From the NCBI GenBank assembly GCA_016946835.1, contig JACVTC010000106.1, forward strand, positions 447,501 through 511,500: a stretch of 64,000 bases of DNA. The letters are read 5' to 3'. Positions 37,865-47,427 of this stretch are shown here, piece after piece. The position numbers and the translations under genes were made by a program. Source of the stretch: Neocallimastix lanati (nom. inval.). Lineage: Eukaryota; Neocallimastigomycota; Neocallimastigomycetes; Neocallimastigales; Neocallimastigaceae. The notes below the pieces were generated by a model that was not told where the DNA came from, made no database searches, and was given only the letters and a program-made list of their open reading frames with translations. The stretch's first letter is position 1. Each line of letters opens with the position of its first letter.

Positions 37865-40800
37865 ATGGAAATCCAATTTATAAGAAATAAGAATTTCATT
37901 CTAAGAGGTTCAAGGTGCCACGGTATACCAATGGAGAATACGAAACTACTCTTTATCCGCGGACTTCGATCTTGGCCAGAAATCAAAATGAGAAGACATT
38001 TAAAGAAAACTCTGAATGAATTAAATGATAAGGTTTTATCAGTTAAACGTATTGCTAATTTTAATGATGCATTCTTTAAAATTAAAATAGTAGGTAATGA
38101 AGAAGAATTAACATCTATTACTGATTGTATTGTTAATAGTTTCAAACGTGCTTCAATTAACGTTATTAATTGTAGCAAAAGGAATCATAAATACAGTTTT
38201 TCTTCACTCAAAAGGAAACATTTTGCCTTATCAGAAAAAGTGAATTCATCTTATAATATCAACTTATTCACTACTTCAAATTCAAATGCAGATTCAAGTC
38301 AAAATTCAAATTCAAGTTCAAATACAGATTCATGTTCAAGTTCAAATTCAAGTTCAAATACAGATTCATGTTCAAGTTCAAGTACAAGCTCAAGTTCAAG
38401 TTCAAGTACAAGTTCAAGTACAAGCTCAAGTTCAAGTTCAAGTACAAGTTTAAGTACAAGTTCAAGTACAGGTTCAAGTTCAAGTTCAAGTCCAAGTTCA
38501 AGTACAATTTCAAGTTCAAGTTCAAGTACAAGTTCAAGTACAAGTTCAAGTTCAAGTACAAGTTCAAGTTCAAGTTCAATTTCAAATTTATGTTTAAATT
38601 CAGTTTCAAGCTCAGATTCAAATTCAAATTTCAGTTCAATCAATTATAATAATTCCAATAATATTAATAACACTCATATTTATAATAATACTGTTAAAGA
38701 ATTTTCTCTATGTGTCAGTTGGAATACTAATGGATGGAACTTTGATAAAAAAGACAGTGTTGAATTCTTTATTTCAATGTACAAACCACTTTTCTTATGC
38801 TTTCAGGAAACAGGAAATGGTTCAGGTTCTAGCAGTAAATATCCATGTCGAGTATCATTAAAAAACTACAAACATTTCTTCAAAAAAGCTAATAATGAAA
38901 TTCCCGGTAAAAGAGGTCTTTATATTGGGTTTCATAATTCTTGTCAAGCCTCTCTTGAAAACAACACTTATGAGTATATTATTTCCTTGTATACTTATAA
39001 TTTTTGGAATTTCACTAAATGTTCTATTGGTAATGTGTACGTACCTCATAGTGGCCATAGCCTTCATGCTAGAGCTGCTAGAATTGAAATATTGTCTTGG
39101 TTAAATAGTCACTTTTCTCATCCTTCAATGTTGGTTGGTGATTTTAATTTACCTACTGAGAAATTAAGTAATTTGCTCTCTAAATTTAGTAATTGGAAAA
39201 TTCTTCCCTTATGGGGCTCCCCAATTTCATGGAGTAGAGGTAATAGAGAATCTGATATAGATCATGCGATTGTCAATGATCATATGTTAGATTTACTTTC
39301 ATATGGTACTTTTATTGACTTTCCCCCCATTTCGGATCATAAACCTTTATTAATAAAAGGTAAATGTTTTTCATCAGTTAATTCAGATAATTCTTTCTAT
39401 CTGCCTAAAAAGACAGTTAAATGGGATAGATTAAAATGTATAAATGAAAAAGAATCAATTTTTGACAACAACTATTTTAGTGTATTAGAGGAAGTGATTC
39501 CAGATCCTAATATTAGTATTGATGATATTTCAAAAAAATTTATTTCAACTTCATTCAATATTGCTAAGGAACTTAATATCACGTCAATTTCAGAAGTTCG
39601 AAAATCTTTTTTTCATATGTCGCAGAAAATATTTAATTTGCAAAAACTCAAAATGAAATTATATAAATCCATTAAAAGAAGAGGTTCTTATCATAATTTA
39701 GATGAATTTGAAGAATTAATTGATAAATATAATAGAATGTGCAAAATTATTCATCATATGTGTAATATTTATAGGAAAACTGAATACCAACATTGGATTA
39801 ATACAGGATGTGAATATATGAAATCTCATAACCCTAAGAAAGCTTGGAAATGGCTTAAAACAACAGCAAAAGTAGATAAATTTAAAAATATGTCAAATTC
39901 TCCAGTAAAGGACAAAAATGGTAAACTAGCTACTTCTACTAAAGAACAGTTAGAAGTATGGCACAATCACTATAAAAAACTTGCTTCAAGCCATTCTGAT
40001 ATCAATAGTGCATTAATCGAATGGTCTAATAAATTTTCCAATGGAACATTTAGGTATACGAGACACAATGAATGGGATATAAATCAAGACATCAGTATAG
40101 AAGAAATTAGAGAAGCAATTTTGGCTACTCCAAATTTTAAAGCTTCAGGCCCGGATGGAATTCCTATTGAATTTTATAAAGCTTTAATTCCTCCGGATGA
40201 CGAAAATTCAGTAAATAATTCTTCTTCTGGTTTAAATTGTTTACAGAAGATATACTCAAGAATTTGGAATGGAGAATTTCCTAACTCATGGAATGAAGCA
40301 AGTATTATATCTATTCCTAAAAAAGGAGATGATCTATCTGATTGTGACAATTATCGAGGTATCTCTCTGATTAACAATGGTATTAAACTCATTTCGAAAA
40401 TAGTCTCCAAAAGAATTTCAGAATATGGACTTAAAAATAATTTTATTAGGCCAGAGCAATTTGGATTTCGTACTAAAGAAGAATGTGTTAGTTTATTTAT
40501 TTCAATTCGAGAAATTTGTCAAAGGCGTAAAAATGATAATAAAGAAACTTACCTAGCTTTTCTAGATTTAAAAAAGGCATATGATTCTGTTCCAATAGGT
40601 AATATTTTATATAAATTAGATGCTTTAGGTATTAGAGGTAAATGTTATCAATTTATAAAAAATCTATATTTGACATCCAAAGCCAGTGTTAAAATTGATG
40701 ATCAATATTCGGAATCTTTTAATATTATGAAAGGAGTTAGACAAGGTTGTCCACTATCACCAATTCTTTTCAATCTTTTTATTAATGACATTTTTAATGA

Positions 40801-42364
40801 TGTTTCAGAACTTGGAATTCCTTTAGGCGAATCTAGATGTTGTGGTGGACTCTTTGCAGATGATATTGTTCTATGCGCACCGTCAAGAACTAAGTTGAAA
40901 AAAATGCTTAAGAAGGTAAATGAATGGGCTAAATTTAATATGATGAATTTTGGAATTAACAAGTGTGCAACGATGGTGATTCGACCAGACACACCTCTTT
41001 TTCAAAATAAAAGAGATCCTACTTTTTATCTTGCTGGTCAACCAATTCCAATAACTAAATGTTATACCTATTTAGGTATACCATTTGATAAAAGCTTATC
41101 GTTGAAACCTATTATTAAATTACTTAACTCTAAAGTTACTAAAGCTCTCTTTTCTGTTAGTAAATTTCTTTCAAATTCCAAAATTCCTATTCCATTTAAG
41201 AAGATTATAATTAACTCTTATGTACTTAGTAAAGTCTCTTACTTTGCACCTTTACTTGGTTCAAATAAAACGAGAACAAATAATACTCAGAAATTAATTA
41301 ATAAAGGATTAAGATGGATTGCAGGTATACAAAAAGCCAAATCATTTATTAATGTATATTCTATTTCAAAAGATTTACATATTCCTCCATTGTCAGCTAA
41401 GTGTGCTTTGTCTCAGGTCAAATGTTTTGATAAATGGAAAAATTCAAATTGTATTATTTCCTATTTAGTTAATAATATTCCAAAATCTAGAAAATATACA
41501 TGGACAAAAGAAAGTAGAACTCTTAAACGTAAACTAGAGAAAAGAGGTAATAACGATAATAAAATCAAGGATTTTTATTGGAAAAGAGATATGAAAATCA
41601 ATTCTATTAAAGCTGAGTTTTATGACAAAAACAAATTCGAAGAAACATCAAAATTTATAAAACTTTGTTATGACTATCCTGATCTTTCATATGGTTTCTA
41701 TTGGCTATTGAGAGCACGAAGCGGATATAGATTAGATGCTAGAATTGCTAAAGCTGCAAAAATAGTGGACCAAATGTGTCCTAATTTTTGTCCCTGTTGT
41801 AAAAGTAATAAACAATGGATAAGTCATTGGTTAATTGATTGTCCCTTTTTCAATCATACTCGTAGTAAAGTTAATGATAAAATTTTATTTTTATATAATG
41901 CTTTTTACCGTGGCAACCTAACAAATGATATTGTTAATAGTAATAATGATAATAGTAATAGTAATAATAGTAATAGTTATAATAGTAATAATAATATTAG
42001 TAATAGTATTTTTAGTAATGTTAGTAATAGTATTGAAAATAATGTGTATATTGATTCTAGTGTGTGTGAAAAAGTGTTTAATTTCCTTCTTGGAGGTCGA
42101 AGTATTAATAACAGTACAAGGGAATGGAAGGATCTATTTAAGTGCCAGATGAAATCAGGTGCTTATTCTGATACTCCGTTCTTAGTGGTTACTGCGGCAC
42201 TTCTCCAATCGATTATACCTATTGCTATTGGCCAGCAATGGTCTTTGTTCAATAGGTTCAAATCGAATCGTACTACTACTACCAAGAGCGTCAATGCTGA
42301 AGAAACAGTAAGACAGGCCAGCAGGGCTAGCGCAACCAATGAAGATCATAATTTTGTATCTTAA
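37865..42364 (+). CDS. LINE-A ORF: RRM-like domain, APE endonuclease, reverse transcriptase, CCHC
   Basis: 1499-aa retrotransposon polyprotein, intact. Residues about 1-110 form a domain with predicted beta-alpha-beta-beta-alpha-beta order (KLLFIRGL 27-34, FFKIKIVG 70-77), shared with LINE-B. Residues about 140-255 are a Ser/Thr low-complexity tract coded by TCAAGT repeats. The APE-type endonuclease spans about 280-500 with N287 (WNTNGW), E315 (QET), D426 and N428 (GDFN), and D491-H492 (SDH). The reverse transcriptase spans about 740-1050: SGPDGIPIEFYKAL, motif A LDLKKAYD (D901), motif B RQGCPLSPILFN and the FADD box 997-1000. The C-terminal CCHC is CPCCKSNKQWISHWLIDC (C1309, C1312, H1321, C1326). 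A conserved tail of about 150 residues with FLLGG follows. No RNase H motif seen. Target-primed reverse transcription is the expected mechanism. Confidence 0.95.
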   Translation: MEIQFIRNKNFILRGSRCHGIPMENTKLLFIRGLRSWPEIKMRRHLKKTLNELNDKVLSVKRIANFNDAFFKIKIVGNEEELTSITDCIVNSFKRASINVINCSKRNHKYSFSSLKRKHFALSEKVNSSYNINLFTTSNSNADSSQNSNSSSNTDSCSSSNSSSNTDSCSSSSTSSSSSSSTSSSTSSSSSSSTSLSTSSSTGSSSSSSPSSSTISSSSSSTSSSTSSSSSTSSSSSSISNLCLNSVSSSDSNSNFSSINYNNSNNINNTHIYNNTVKEFSLCVSWNTNGWNFDKKDSVEFFISMYKPLFLCFQETGNGSGSSSKYPCRVSLKNYKHFFKKANNEIPGKRGLYIGFHNSCQASLENNTYEYIISLYTYNFWNFTKCSIGNVYVPHSGHSLHARAARIEILSWLNSHFSHPSMLVGDFNLPTEKLSNLLSKFSNWKILPLWGSPISWSRGNRESDIDHAIVNDHMLDLLSYGTFIDFPPISDHKPLLIKGKCFSSVNSDNSFYLPKKTVKWDRLKCINEKESIFDNNYFSVLEEVIPDPNISIDDISKKFISTSFNIAKELNITSISEVRKSFFHMSQKIFNLQKLKMKLYKSIKRRGSYHNLDEFEELIDKYNRMCKIIHHMCNIYRKTEYQHWINTGCEYMKSHNPKKAWKWLKTTAKVDKFKNMSNSPVKDKNGKLATSTKEQLEVWHNHYKKLASSHSDINSALIEWSNKFSNGTFRYTRHNEWDINQDISIEEIREAILATPNFKASGPDGIPIEFYKALIPPDDENSVNNSSSGLNCLQKIYSRIWNGEFPNSWNEASIISIPKKGDDLSDCDNYRGISLINNGIKLISKIVSKRISEYGLKNNFIRPEQFGFRTKEECVSLFISIREICQRRKNDNKETYLAFLDLKKAYDSVPIGNILYKLDALGIRGKCYQFIKNLYLTSKASVKIDDQYSESFNIMKGVRQGCPLSPILFNLFINDIFNDVSELGIPLGESRCCGGLFADDIVLCAPSRTKLKKMLKKVNEWAKFNMMNFGINKCATMVIRPDTPLFQNKRDPTFYLAGQPIPITKCYTYLGIPFDKSLSLKPIIKLLNSKVTKALFSVSKFLSNSKIPIPFKKIIINSYVLSKVSYFAPLLGSNKTRTNNTQKLINKGLRWIAGIQKAKSFINVYSISKDLHIPPLSAKCALSQVKCFDKWKNSNCIISYLVNNIPKSRKYTWTKESRTLKRKLEKRGNNDNKIKDFYWKRDMKINSIKAEFYDKNKFEETSKFIKLCYDYPDLSYGFYWLLRARSGYRLDARIAKAAKIVDQMCPNFCPCCKSNKQWISHWLIDCPFFNHTRSKVNDKILFLYNAFYRGNLTNDIVNSNNDNSNSNNSNSYNSNNNISNSIFSNVSNSIENNVYIDSSVCEKVFNFLLGGRSINNSTREWKDLFKCQMKSGAYSDTPFLVVTAALLQSIIPIAIGQQWSLFNRFKSNRTTTTKSVNAEETVRQASRASATNEDHNFVS
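38280..38635 (+). repeat. TCAAGT/ACAAGT hexamer repeat inside LINE-A ORF
   Basis: About 350 bp of TCAAGT-type hexamers coding Ser-Ser and Thr-Ser. Because neither strand carries stops, it throws up long false ORFs in other frames. The tract lies between the N-terminal domain and the endonuclease and is absent from LINE-B. Confidence 0.9.
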
Positions 42365-42395
42365 AATTATGATTAACATTGCGAAGTCAAAGTTA

Positions 42396-42419
42396 ATTAT
42401 TATACTTCAGTATAATAAT
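42396..42419 (+). other. 3'-UTR stem-loop of LINE-A (copy 2)
   Basis: ATTATTATAC and GTATAATAAT pair perfectly over 10 bp around a TTCA loop, 32 nt after the stop codon. The same hairpin is in the older copy at 13468-13491. It could be the site recognised by the element's own reverse transcriptase; this is inference. Confidence 0.7.
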
Positions 42420-42592
42420 GCCCTTGTGAAGTCTTACAAATATTAATTAAATGAAACTAGAATATATTATACCATTATTTTTTTTATTTTGTGTTTTATT
42501 TTTTGTTTATTTTTTTATCTTTTTTTTTTATTATTTTATTACATGTATTTTATCAAATATTTAATTAATAAAGATGAAACAAGTTTGCTGCC

Positions 42593-42622
<30 letters not shown>

Positions 42623-42624
<2 letters not shown>

Positions 42625-42633
42625 TACTAACAA
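42623..42633 (+). repeat. Target-site duplication of LINE-A, right copy
   Basis: ACTACTAACAA, matching 37196-37206; the LINE-B 5' UTR resumes right after it. Confidence 0.85.
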
Positions 42634-43060
42634 TATTGTTTTTGTTTTTTTCTTATATTTTTAAATTTTTTCTATATTTTTTCTATACTTTTTATATATA
42701 TATATATACTTTTTTATCGTTATATATGTTATTTTATATCTCTATATTAATTTTTTACTTTAGGTTTTTTTAATTTTCATATCCTTTTACAATATTTTAA
42801 CATATAAAAAAAAAAAAAAAAAAAAAAAAAAATAAATTAAATTTACTATTTTACATTATTTTATTGAATAAATAATTTTTCCACTAACATTGTTTTTTAA
42901 ATATATCTTAGGAAATACAATTCATGTGAAACTATTAACTCTTATATTCAGTAAACTTAAATGTTAAATATTTTATATATAATTCTTTGGTATTCAATCC
43001 TTATAATCAATTCATTTTAAATAGAAATTAAGTCAGTTCTTTTCTCAACTAACTCTAAAC

Positions 43061-46000
43061 ATGGATGCTTCTAGTTCTGTTAACACTACTCCCTTCCATC
43101 GTGGTTTCTACTGCTTCGGAAATCATATGAATAATTATAGCCTTATTTTCATTCATGACCTTAATTCTTGGTCCCCTAGAAAACTAATGGCACAAGTTAT
43201 TAGTAAGATCCCTTACTACAATGAAATTATTCCATATGTTAAAAAACTTTTTTCTCCAAGGTATGGCTCATACTTCATTATTAGGGTTAATAAATACAAA
43301 AATGATCTCATCTTTTTCTATGTTTTAAATTTCTTAAGAGATGAAATTCCTGAAACAGCTAAAATTACCTGGTCCTTGTGTAATAAACTGAATCAAATGA
43401 ACAAGTCGAGGAAATCTAAAAACATTGATGTTGAACTTAATCCTATGGCAAAAGATTTTTTCTCTAGCCATCTAAATTCAAATTCTTCTTTCTTTAATCT
43501 CTGTGTTAGTTGGAATATTAACGGTTGGAATACTGAAAAGCGAGATAGTATTTTGTATCTCAACTCTACTTTTAAACCTATATGTATCTGTCTACAAGAA
43601 ACTGGAAAAAGTAAATATCTACCAAAAGATGTTTCATCACCTTTAATTCCATATTACAACTCAGTTTTCCTTAAAGCTAATCCTAAAACCCCTGGTATGA
43701 GAGGACTCTTTATTGGTGTTCATTCTTCGTGCTCTTTCTTCCAAGAACCGTTTTTATACAAATATATCATTTCAGTTAATATTACTTCTTTTTGGAATCA
43801 AAAATGTACTATTGGTAATATCTACTTCCCTCAAAGCAAATGGAAGGAAGCAAGACTAGTTGCTTTTGATGAACTCTCTCAATGGTTACGTTTTCACAAT
43901 AGAAAAAATGTTCCGGCTGTCCTAGTTGGTGACTTTAACATGTCATTAAAGAAGATCAAAACATACATTTCAAATAATTTTCCTAATTGGTATATTGCTC
44001 CTTTATATGGTAATCAATTTACATATGCTAAAGGTACTAGATCATCTTGCATTGATCATGTCATCTATAATGAGGCTTTGGCATCCCATATTAATAAAAC
44101 CTCGGTTTGTACTTCGTTTTATGGTATTTCTGATCATAAACCTATTTTACTTTCTTGCAACAAAGTTCTCTCCGATGGTTTTATAAGGCCTACTAAAGTT
44201 TCTAAATGGTCAACTCATATTTGTAAAACAAAAAATTCAGATATTTTATCACATAATTATTTTTCAATCCTAGAAAATGACCTTGATTCTCATTACAATT
44301 CGCTTACGGCTGATGAAATGGTAGAAAAATTTATCAATACAGCAAATAATATCGGGAAAGATATTAAGGCTTTTATTCCAACAAATTTAAAGGGCTCTGC
44401 TTTTCATTGTCCTTATTACATTAAAAAACTATCTCATGAAAAACATATTGCATTTCGGAATATTAAGCCTTACTTTAATTGTGAAAATGTTGATAATTAC
44501 CTTGAACAATTTAATAAATATGAAAAACTTTGCAAATTAATCAAGAAAACTAAGAGTAAATTTCGTTCTGCTAGATTTAAGGCTAATATAGTAAAAATAG
44601 GTAATTATTTTTTGAATAAAGATTTCAAAAATGGTTGGAGATGTTTAAAGAAAATGGCTAAACCATCATATTCATCTACCTCCCTTACTTGCATTAAATC
44701 TAAGTTTGGTCAAGATATTATCTCTCCTTCAAAGCAATTAGATAGATGGGCTGAATATTATAAAGATCTTGCTTCGGATCCCTCAGGTCACAGCCTTAAT
44801 CGTAATTACTGGAATCATGCTTTAAGGAATATTAGTCTTAGATCCACTACCTGGAATATAAATGGTCCTATTACGATTGAAGATATTAAAAAAACTATTT
44901 CATCGATGAAAAATAACAAAGCACCCGGCCCCGATGGTATTCCGATTGAATTCTACAAAGCTCTTTTTTGTAACGAAGAATTACTAGAATCACATCCTGC
45001 TGCTGGAAAGTGTCTAAAATTGATATTTAATAAAATATGGAATGGGTCATTTCCTAAAAAATGGAACTCAGCTTCTATTGTATCAATTCCTAAGAAGGGT
45101 GACCTATCAGATTGTAGTAATTATCGAGGTATTTCTCTCATTAACGTTGGACTAAAAATCATTTCAAAAATTATAACAGATAGAATATCTACTTACGCAC
45201 TCTCACACAATTTCATTAGACCTGAACAATTTGGATTTCGCAACCGCGAAGAATGCATTAGTTTATTCATTTCCGTTAGAGAAATTTGTCAAAGAAGAAA
45301 ATTCCAAGGAAAATTCACATATTTAGCTTTTTTAGATCTTAAAAAAGCTTATGATTCAGTTCCTATTTTTAACATTCTTACTAAATTATATCACTATGGA
45401 GTACGCGGTAAATGTTTTGATTTTCTTTGTAATTTATATACTTCATCTAAAGCACGTGCTCGATTTGCTTCAATGTTATCAAATGAATTTCCTATTAAAA
45501 GAGGTGTTCGTCAAGGTTGTCCTTTATCTCCAATCTTATTCAATTTATTCATCAATGATATACTAAATGACTGTGAAAAGTATGGTGTTAATGTTGGAAG
45601 AAAAAAGTGTTGTGGTGGACTCTTTGCTGATGATGTTGTTCTCATTGCTCCAAGTGCAAAAAATTTAGAAAAATTATTAAAAAAGGTACATAAATGGGCT
45701 AATTTAAATGAAATGACTTTTGGTATTGAAAAGTGTGCAACTATGGTTATAAAACCAATGAACTTCCAACCTCCTCCAAACTATAGTGATCCAACCTTCT
45801 ATTTAGGAAAGAATGATATTCCTAAAGTTTCTAGTTATGTCTATCTTGGTATTCCTTTTTCAGATGATCTCCTACTAGAACACATTATATCTCACATGCA
45901 TTTTAAAGTTAGAAAATCCCTTCTTTCATTTACACGTTTCTTTTCAAATAAACTTATTCCTATTGTATACAAGAAAAAAGTTCTTCAATCCTTTGTTATT

Positions 46001-47224
46001 AGTAAAGTAATTTATTATTCTCCTTTACTTGGTTCAAACAAATCTAGAACGGCTAGAATTCAAACATTAATTAATACTGGTCTATTTTGGTGTATCGGTT
46101 CCTTCTCTAAAAATGGTAAAACAAATACAGAAAACAATGACTATATTAGACATAATTCAACAATGAGTACTTATGCTTTATCTCGAGATCTAAGCATCCC
46201 TCCTATTGCTGGTATCTGCGCAGCCTTACAGATTAAATCATTTGCAAAATGGAGTAAATCAAACTGTATCATAAAGGATCTTATTAAATCTATTCCCAAA
46301 ATGCCTTATTATTCCTGGACTAAAGAATCTAGAACACTATATAAAAAAATCAAAAAATATAAATGTGTAAAATATGACGATATTATAGAACGTTACTGGA
46401 AATCAGTTTCCAGATTTCAAGGTATTAAAAGTCAAAACTACGATAGTAACAAGTTCTCAAACAATAAAGCTATAATAATGCTTAGCTTAAAATATCCCCA
46501 ATTCAACTTAGGGTTTTCGTGGATTATACGTTTACGCTGTGGTTATAAATACAATACTACTATTGCTATTAGAATGGGTAGAGTTTCAGAAGATTGTCCA
46601 AAGTCCTGCCCATGTTGTGGTGAAGGTAATCAATCTTTTGAACATTGGATTTTTAAATGCGATGCTCTTGCATCTTTTAGATGGAATTCTTTAAATTTCA
46701 TCGATGATCTCTATGTTTTATTCCTTAGGAAGATTAGAGCGTTTAATCCTCTTTCTTCCTATGACTCTATTTCTGATTTTGAAGATTATATCAATCATTA
46801 TATATACTTGTTCCTTCTTGGTGGGACTTTAGTTTTAAATGAACTACATTTCGATAGTGGGGAACAGAGACATTTAAATGAACTACTTTTCAAAGGTTCA
46901 TCTGAGTCACCTGTTCCAAAAATTGTGGGCTTGGCGGAATTCTTAACAAATGCAATACCTATCATAAGTAGTTCGTTTGAGCTATTATTTGATAGGTATT
47001 GCAAAATATCAAACTTAACCAAGAGCGTCGACGTCGTACTGATAAGGCATAATGAAAATACAGGATTATCATCTATTACTACGAAGGGTGATTCTCGCCC
47101 TAGTAGCTCAATAAATGATGAATCCGGGGAGAGTTTAGTGGACACCACACTATCTATTTTAAGGATGTTACTTCTAAATTTTATTTCTTTTTTATTTGAT
47201 AGGAAGGGTAAAATTCCCGCATAG
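43061..47224 (+). CDS. LINE-B ORF: RRM-like domain, APE endonuclease, reverse transcriptase, CCHC
   Basis: 1387 aa, intact, and colinear with LINE-A ORF but clearly diverged. The N-terminal domain has the same layout (SLIFIHDLNSW 27-37, SYFIIRVN 70-77). Endonuclease residues are N152 (WNINGW), E180 (QET), D291 (GDFN) and H359 (SDH). The RT has APGPDGIPIEFYKAL, LDLKKAYD, RQGCPLSPILFN and FADD (D857, D858). The CCHC is CPCCGEGNQSFEHWIFKC (C1183, C1186, H1195, C1200). Then FLLGGTLVLNE opens the C-terminal domain shared with LINE-A. The Ser-rich tract of LINE-A is missing, which accounts for most of the length difference. The start ATG is the first in frame, and the conserved domain begins right after it. 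Confidence 0.95.
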   Translation: MDASSSVNTTPFHRGFYCFGNHMNNYSLIFIHDLNSWSPRKLMAQVISKIPYYNEIIPYVKKLFSPRYGSYFIIRVNKYKNDLIFFYVLNFLRDEIPETAKITWSLCNKLNQMNKSRKSKNIDVELNPMAKDFFSSHLNSNSSFFNLCVSWNINGWNTEKRDSILYLNSTFKPICICLQETGKSKYLPKDVSSPLIPYYNSVFLKANPKTPGMRGLFIGVHSSCSFFQEPFLYKYIISVNITSFWNQKCTIGNIYFPQSKWKEARLVAFDELSQWLRFHNRKNVPAVLVGDFNMSLKKIKTYISNNFPNWYIAPLYGNQFTYAKGTRSSCIDHVIYNEALASHINKTSVCTSFYGISDHKPILLSCNKVLSDGFIRPTKVSKWSTHICKTKNSDILSHNYFSILENDLDSHYNSLTADEMVEKFINTANNIGKDIKAFIPTNLKGSAFHCPYYIKKLSHEKHIAFRNIKPYFNCENVDNYLEQFNKYEKLCKLIKKTKSKFRSARFKANIVKIGNYFLNKDFKNGWRCLKKMAKPSYSSTSLTCIKSKFGQDIISPSKQLDRWAEYYKDLASDPSGHSLNRNYWNHALRNISLRSTTWNINGPITIEDIKKTISSMKNNKAPGPDGIPIEFYKALFCNEELLESHPAAGKCLKLIFNKIWNGSFPKKWNSASIVSIPKKGDLSDCSNYRGISLINVGLKIISKIITDRISTYALSHNFIRPEQFGFRNREECISLFISVREICQRRKFQGKFTYLAFLDLKKAYDSVPIFNILTKLYHYGVRGKCFDFLCNLYTSSKARARFASMLSNEFPIKRGVRQGCPLSPILFNLFINDILNDCEKYGVNVGRKKCCGGLFADDVVLIAPSAKNLEKLLKKVHKWANLNEMTFGIEKCATMVIKPMNFQPPPNYSDPTFYLGKNDIPKVSSYVYLGIPFSDDLLLEHIISHMHFKVRKSLLSFTRFFSNKLIPIVYKKKVLQSFVISKVIYYSPLLGSNKSRTARIQTLINTGLFWCIGSFSKNGKTNTENNDYIRHNSTMSTYALSRDLSIPPIAGICAALQIKSFAKWSKSNCIIKDLIKSIPKMPYYSWTKESRTLYKKIKKYKCVKYDDIIERYWKSVSRFQGIKSQNYDSNKFSNNKAIIMLSLKYPQFNLGFSWIIRLRCGYKYNTTIAIRMGRVSEDCPKSCPCCGEGNQSFEHWIFKCDALASFRWNSLNFIDDLYVLFLRKIRAFNPLSSYDSISDFEDYINHYIYLFLLGGTLVLNELHFDSGEQRHLNELLFKGSSESPVPKIVGLAEFLTNAIPIISSSFELLFDRYCKISNLTKSVDVVLIRHNENTGLSSITTKGDSRPSSSINDESGESLVDTTLSILRMLLLNFISFLFDRKGKIPA

Positions 47225-47234
47225 TACAACTTGC

Positions 47235-47254
47235 CGAAATACATAGTATTTTCG
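47235..47254 (+). other. 3'-UTR stem-loop of LINE-B
   Basis: CGAAATAC and GTATTTTCG can pair with one bulged T around an ATA loop, about 10 nt after the stop codon. Place and shape are like the LINE-A hairpin although the sequence differs. Confidence 0.45.
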
Positions 47255-47379
47255 AGCTTTTTTATTTTTTATTTTTTATTTTTTAATTTTTTATTTTTAA
47301 TTTCTAATGTACTTTTCACCTACATGTATTTTTTAAAATAAAATTTAATAAAGTTTTTGGAAGTGTATTCTCTTCCCTG

Positions 47380-47413
<34 letters not shown>

Positions 47414-47415
<2 letters not shown>

Positions 47416-47427
47416 AAGGAAGATCAT
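47414..47427 (+). repeat. Target-site duplication of LINE-B, right copy
   Basis: TGAAGGAAGATCAT directly after the LINE-B poly(A), identical to 37012-37025. Confidence 0.85.

Larger units (their letters stand above)
37207..42622 (+). mobile_element. LINE-A: full-length non-LTR retrotransposon nested in LINE-B 5' UTR
   Basis: About 5.4 kb, with the 11-bp duplication ACTACTAACAA on both sides. A 658-nt 5' UTR is noticeably less AT-rich than its surroundings. One intact ORF (37865-42364) is followed by a 3' UTR with a 10-bp stem-loop and AATTAATAAAG, then a poly(A) of about 27 at 42596-42622. No LTRs. Everything expected of a complete target-primed insertion is present. It is the youngest element in the nest. 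Confidence 0.92.
37026..47413 (+). mobile_element. LINE-B: full-length non-LTR retrotransposon, interrupted by LINE-A
   Basis: Bounded by the 14-bp duplication TGAAGGAAGATCAT (37012-37025 and 47414-47427). It ends with a poly(A) at 47383-47413. Its 5' UTR is split by LINE-A: 37026-37206 plus 42634-43060, together about 608 nt. That is close to the 658-nt 5' UTR of LINE-A. A single intact ORF (43061-47224) and a 3' UTR with TTTAATAAAG near the tail follow. The flanking DNA on both sides reads as one older, decayed LINE, so LINE-B landed inside another element. A perfect duplication and an open ORF point to a recent, perhaps still competent copy, although LINE-A now separates its 5' end from its ORF. 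Confidence 0.85.

Noticed and set aside
38271-38649. Long ORFs on both strands over the Ser-rich tract of LINE-A
   Set aside because: The hexamer repeat lacks stops in most frames; these are shadows of the 1499-aa ORF.
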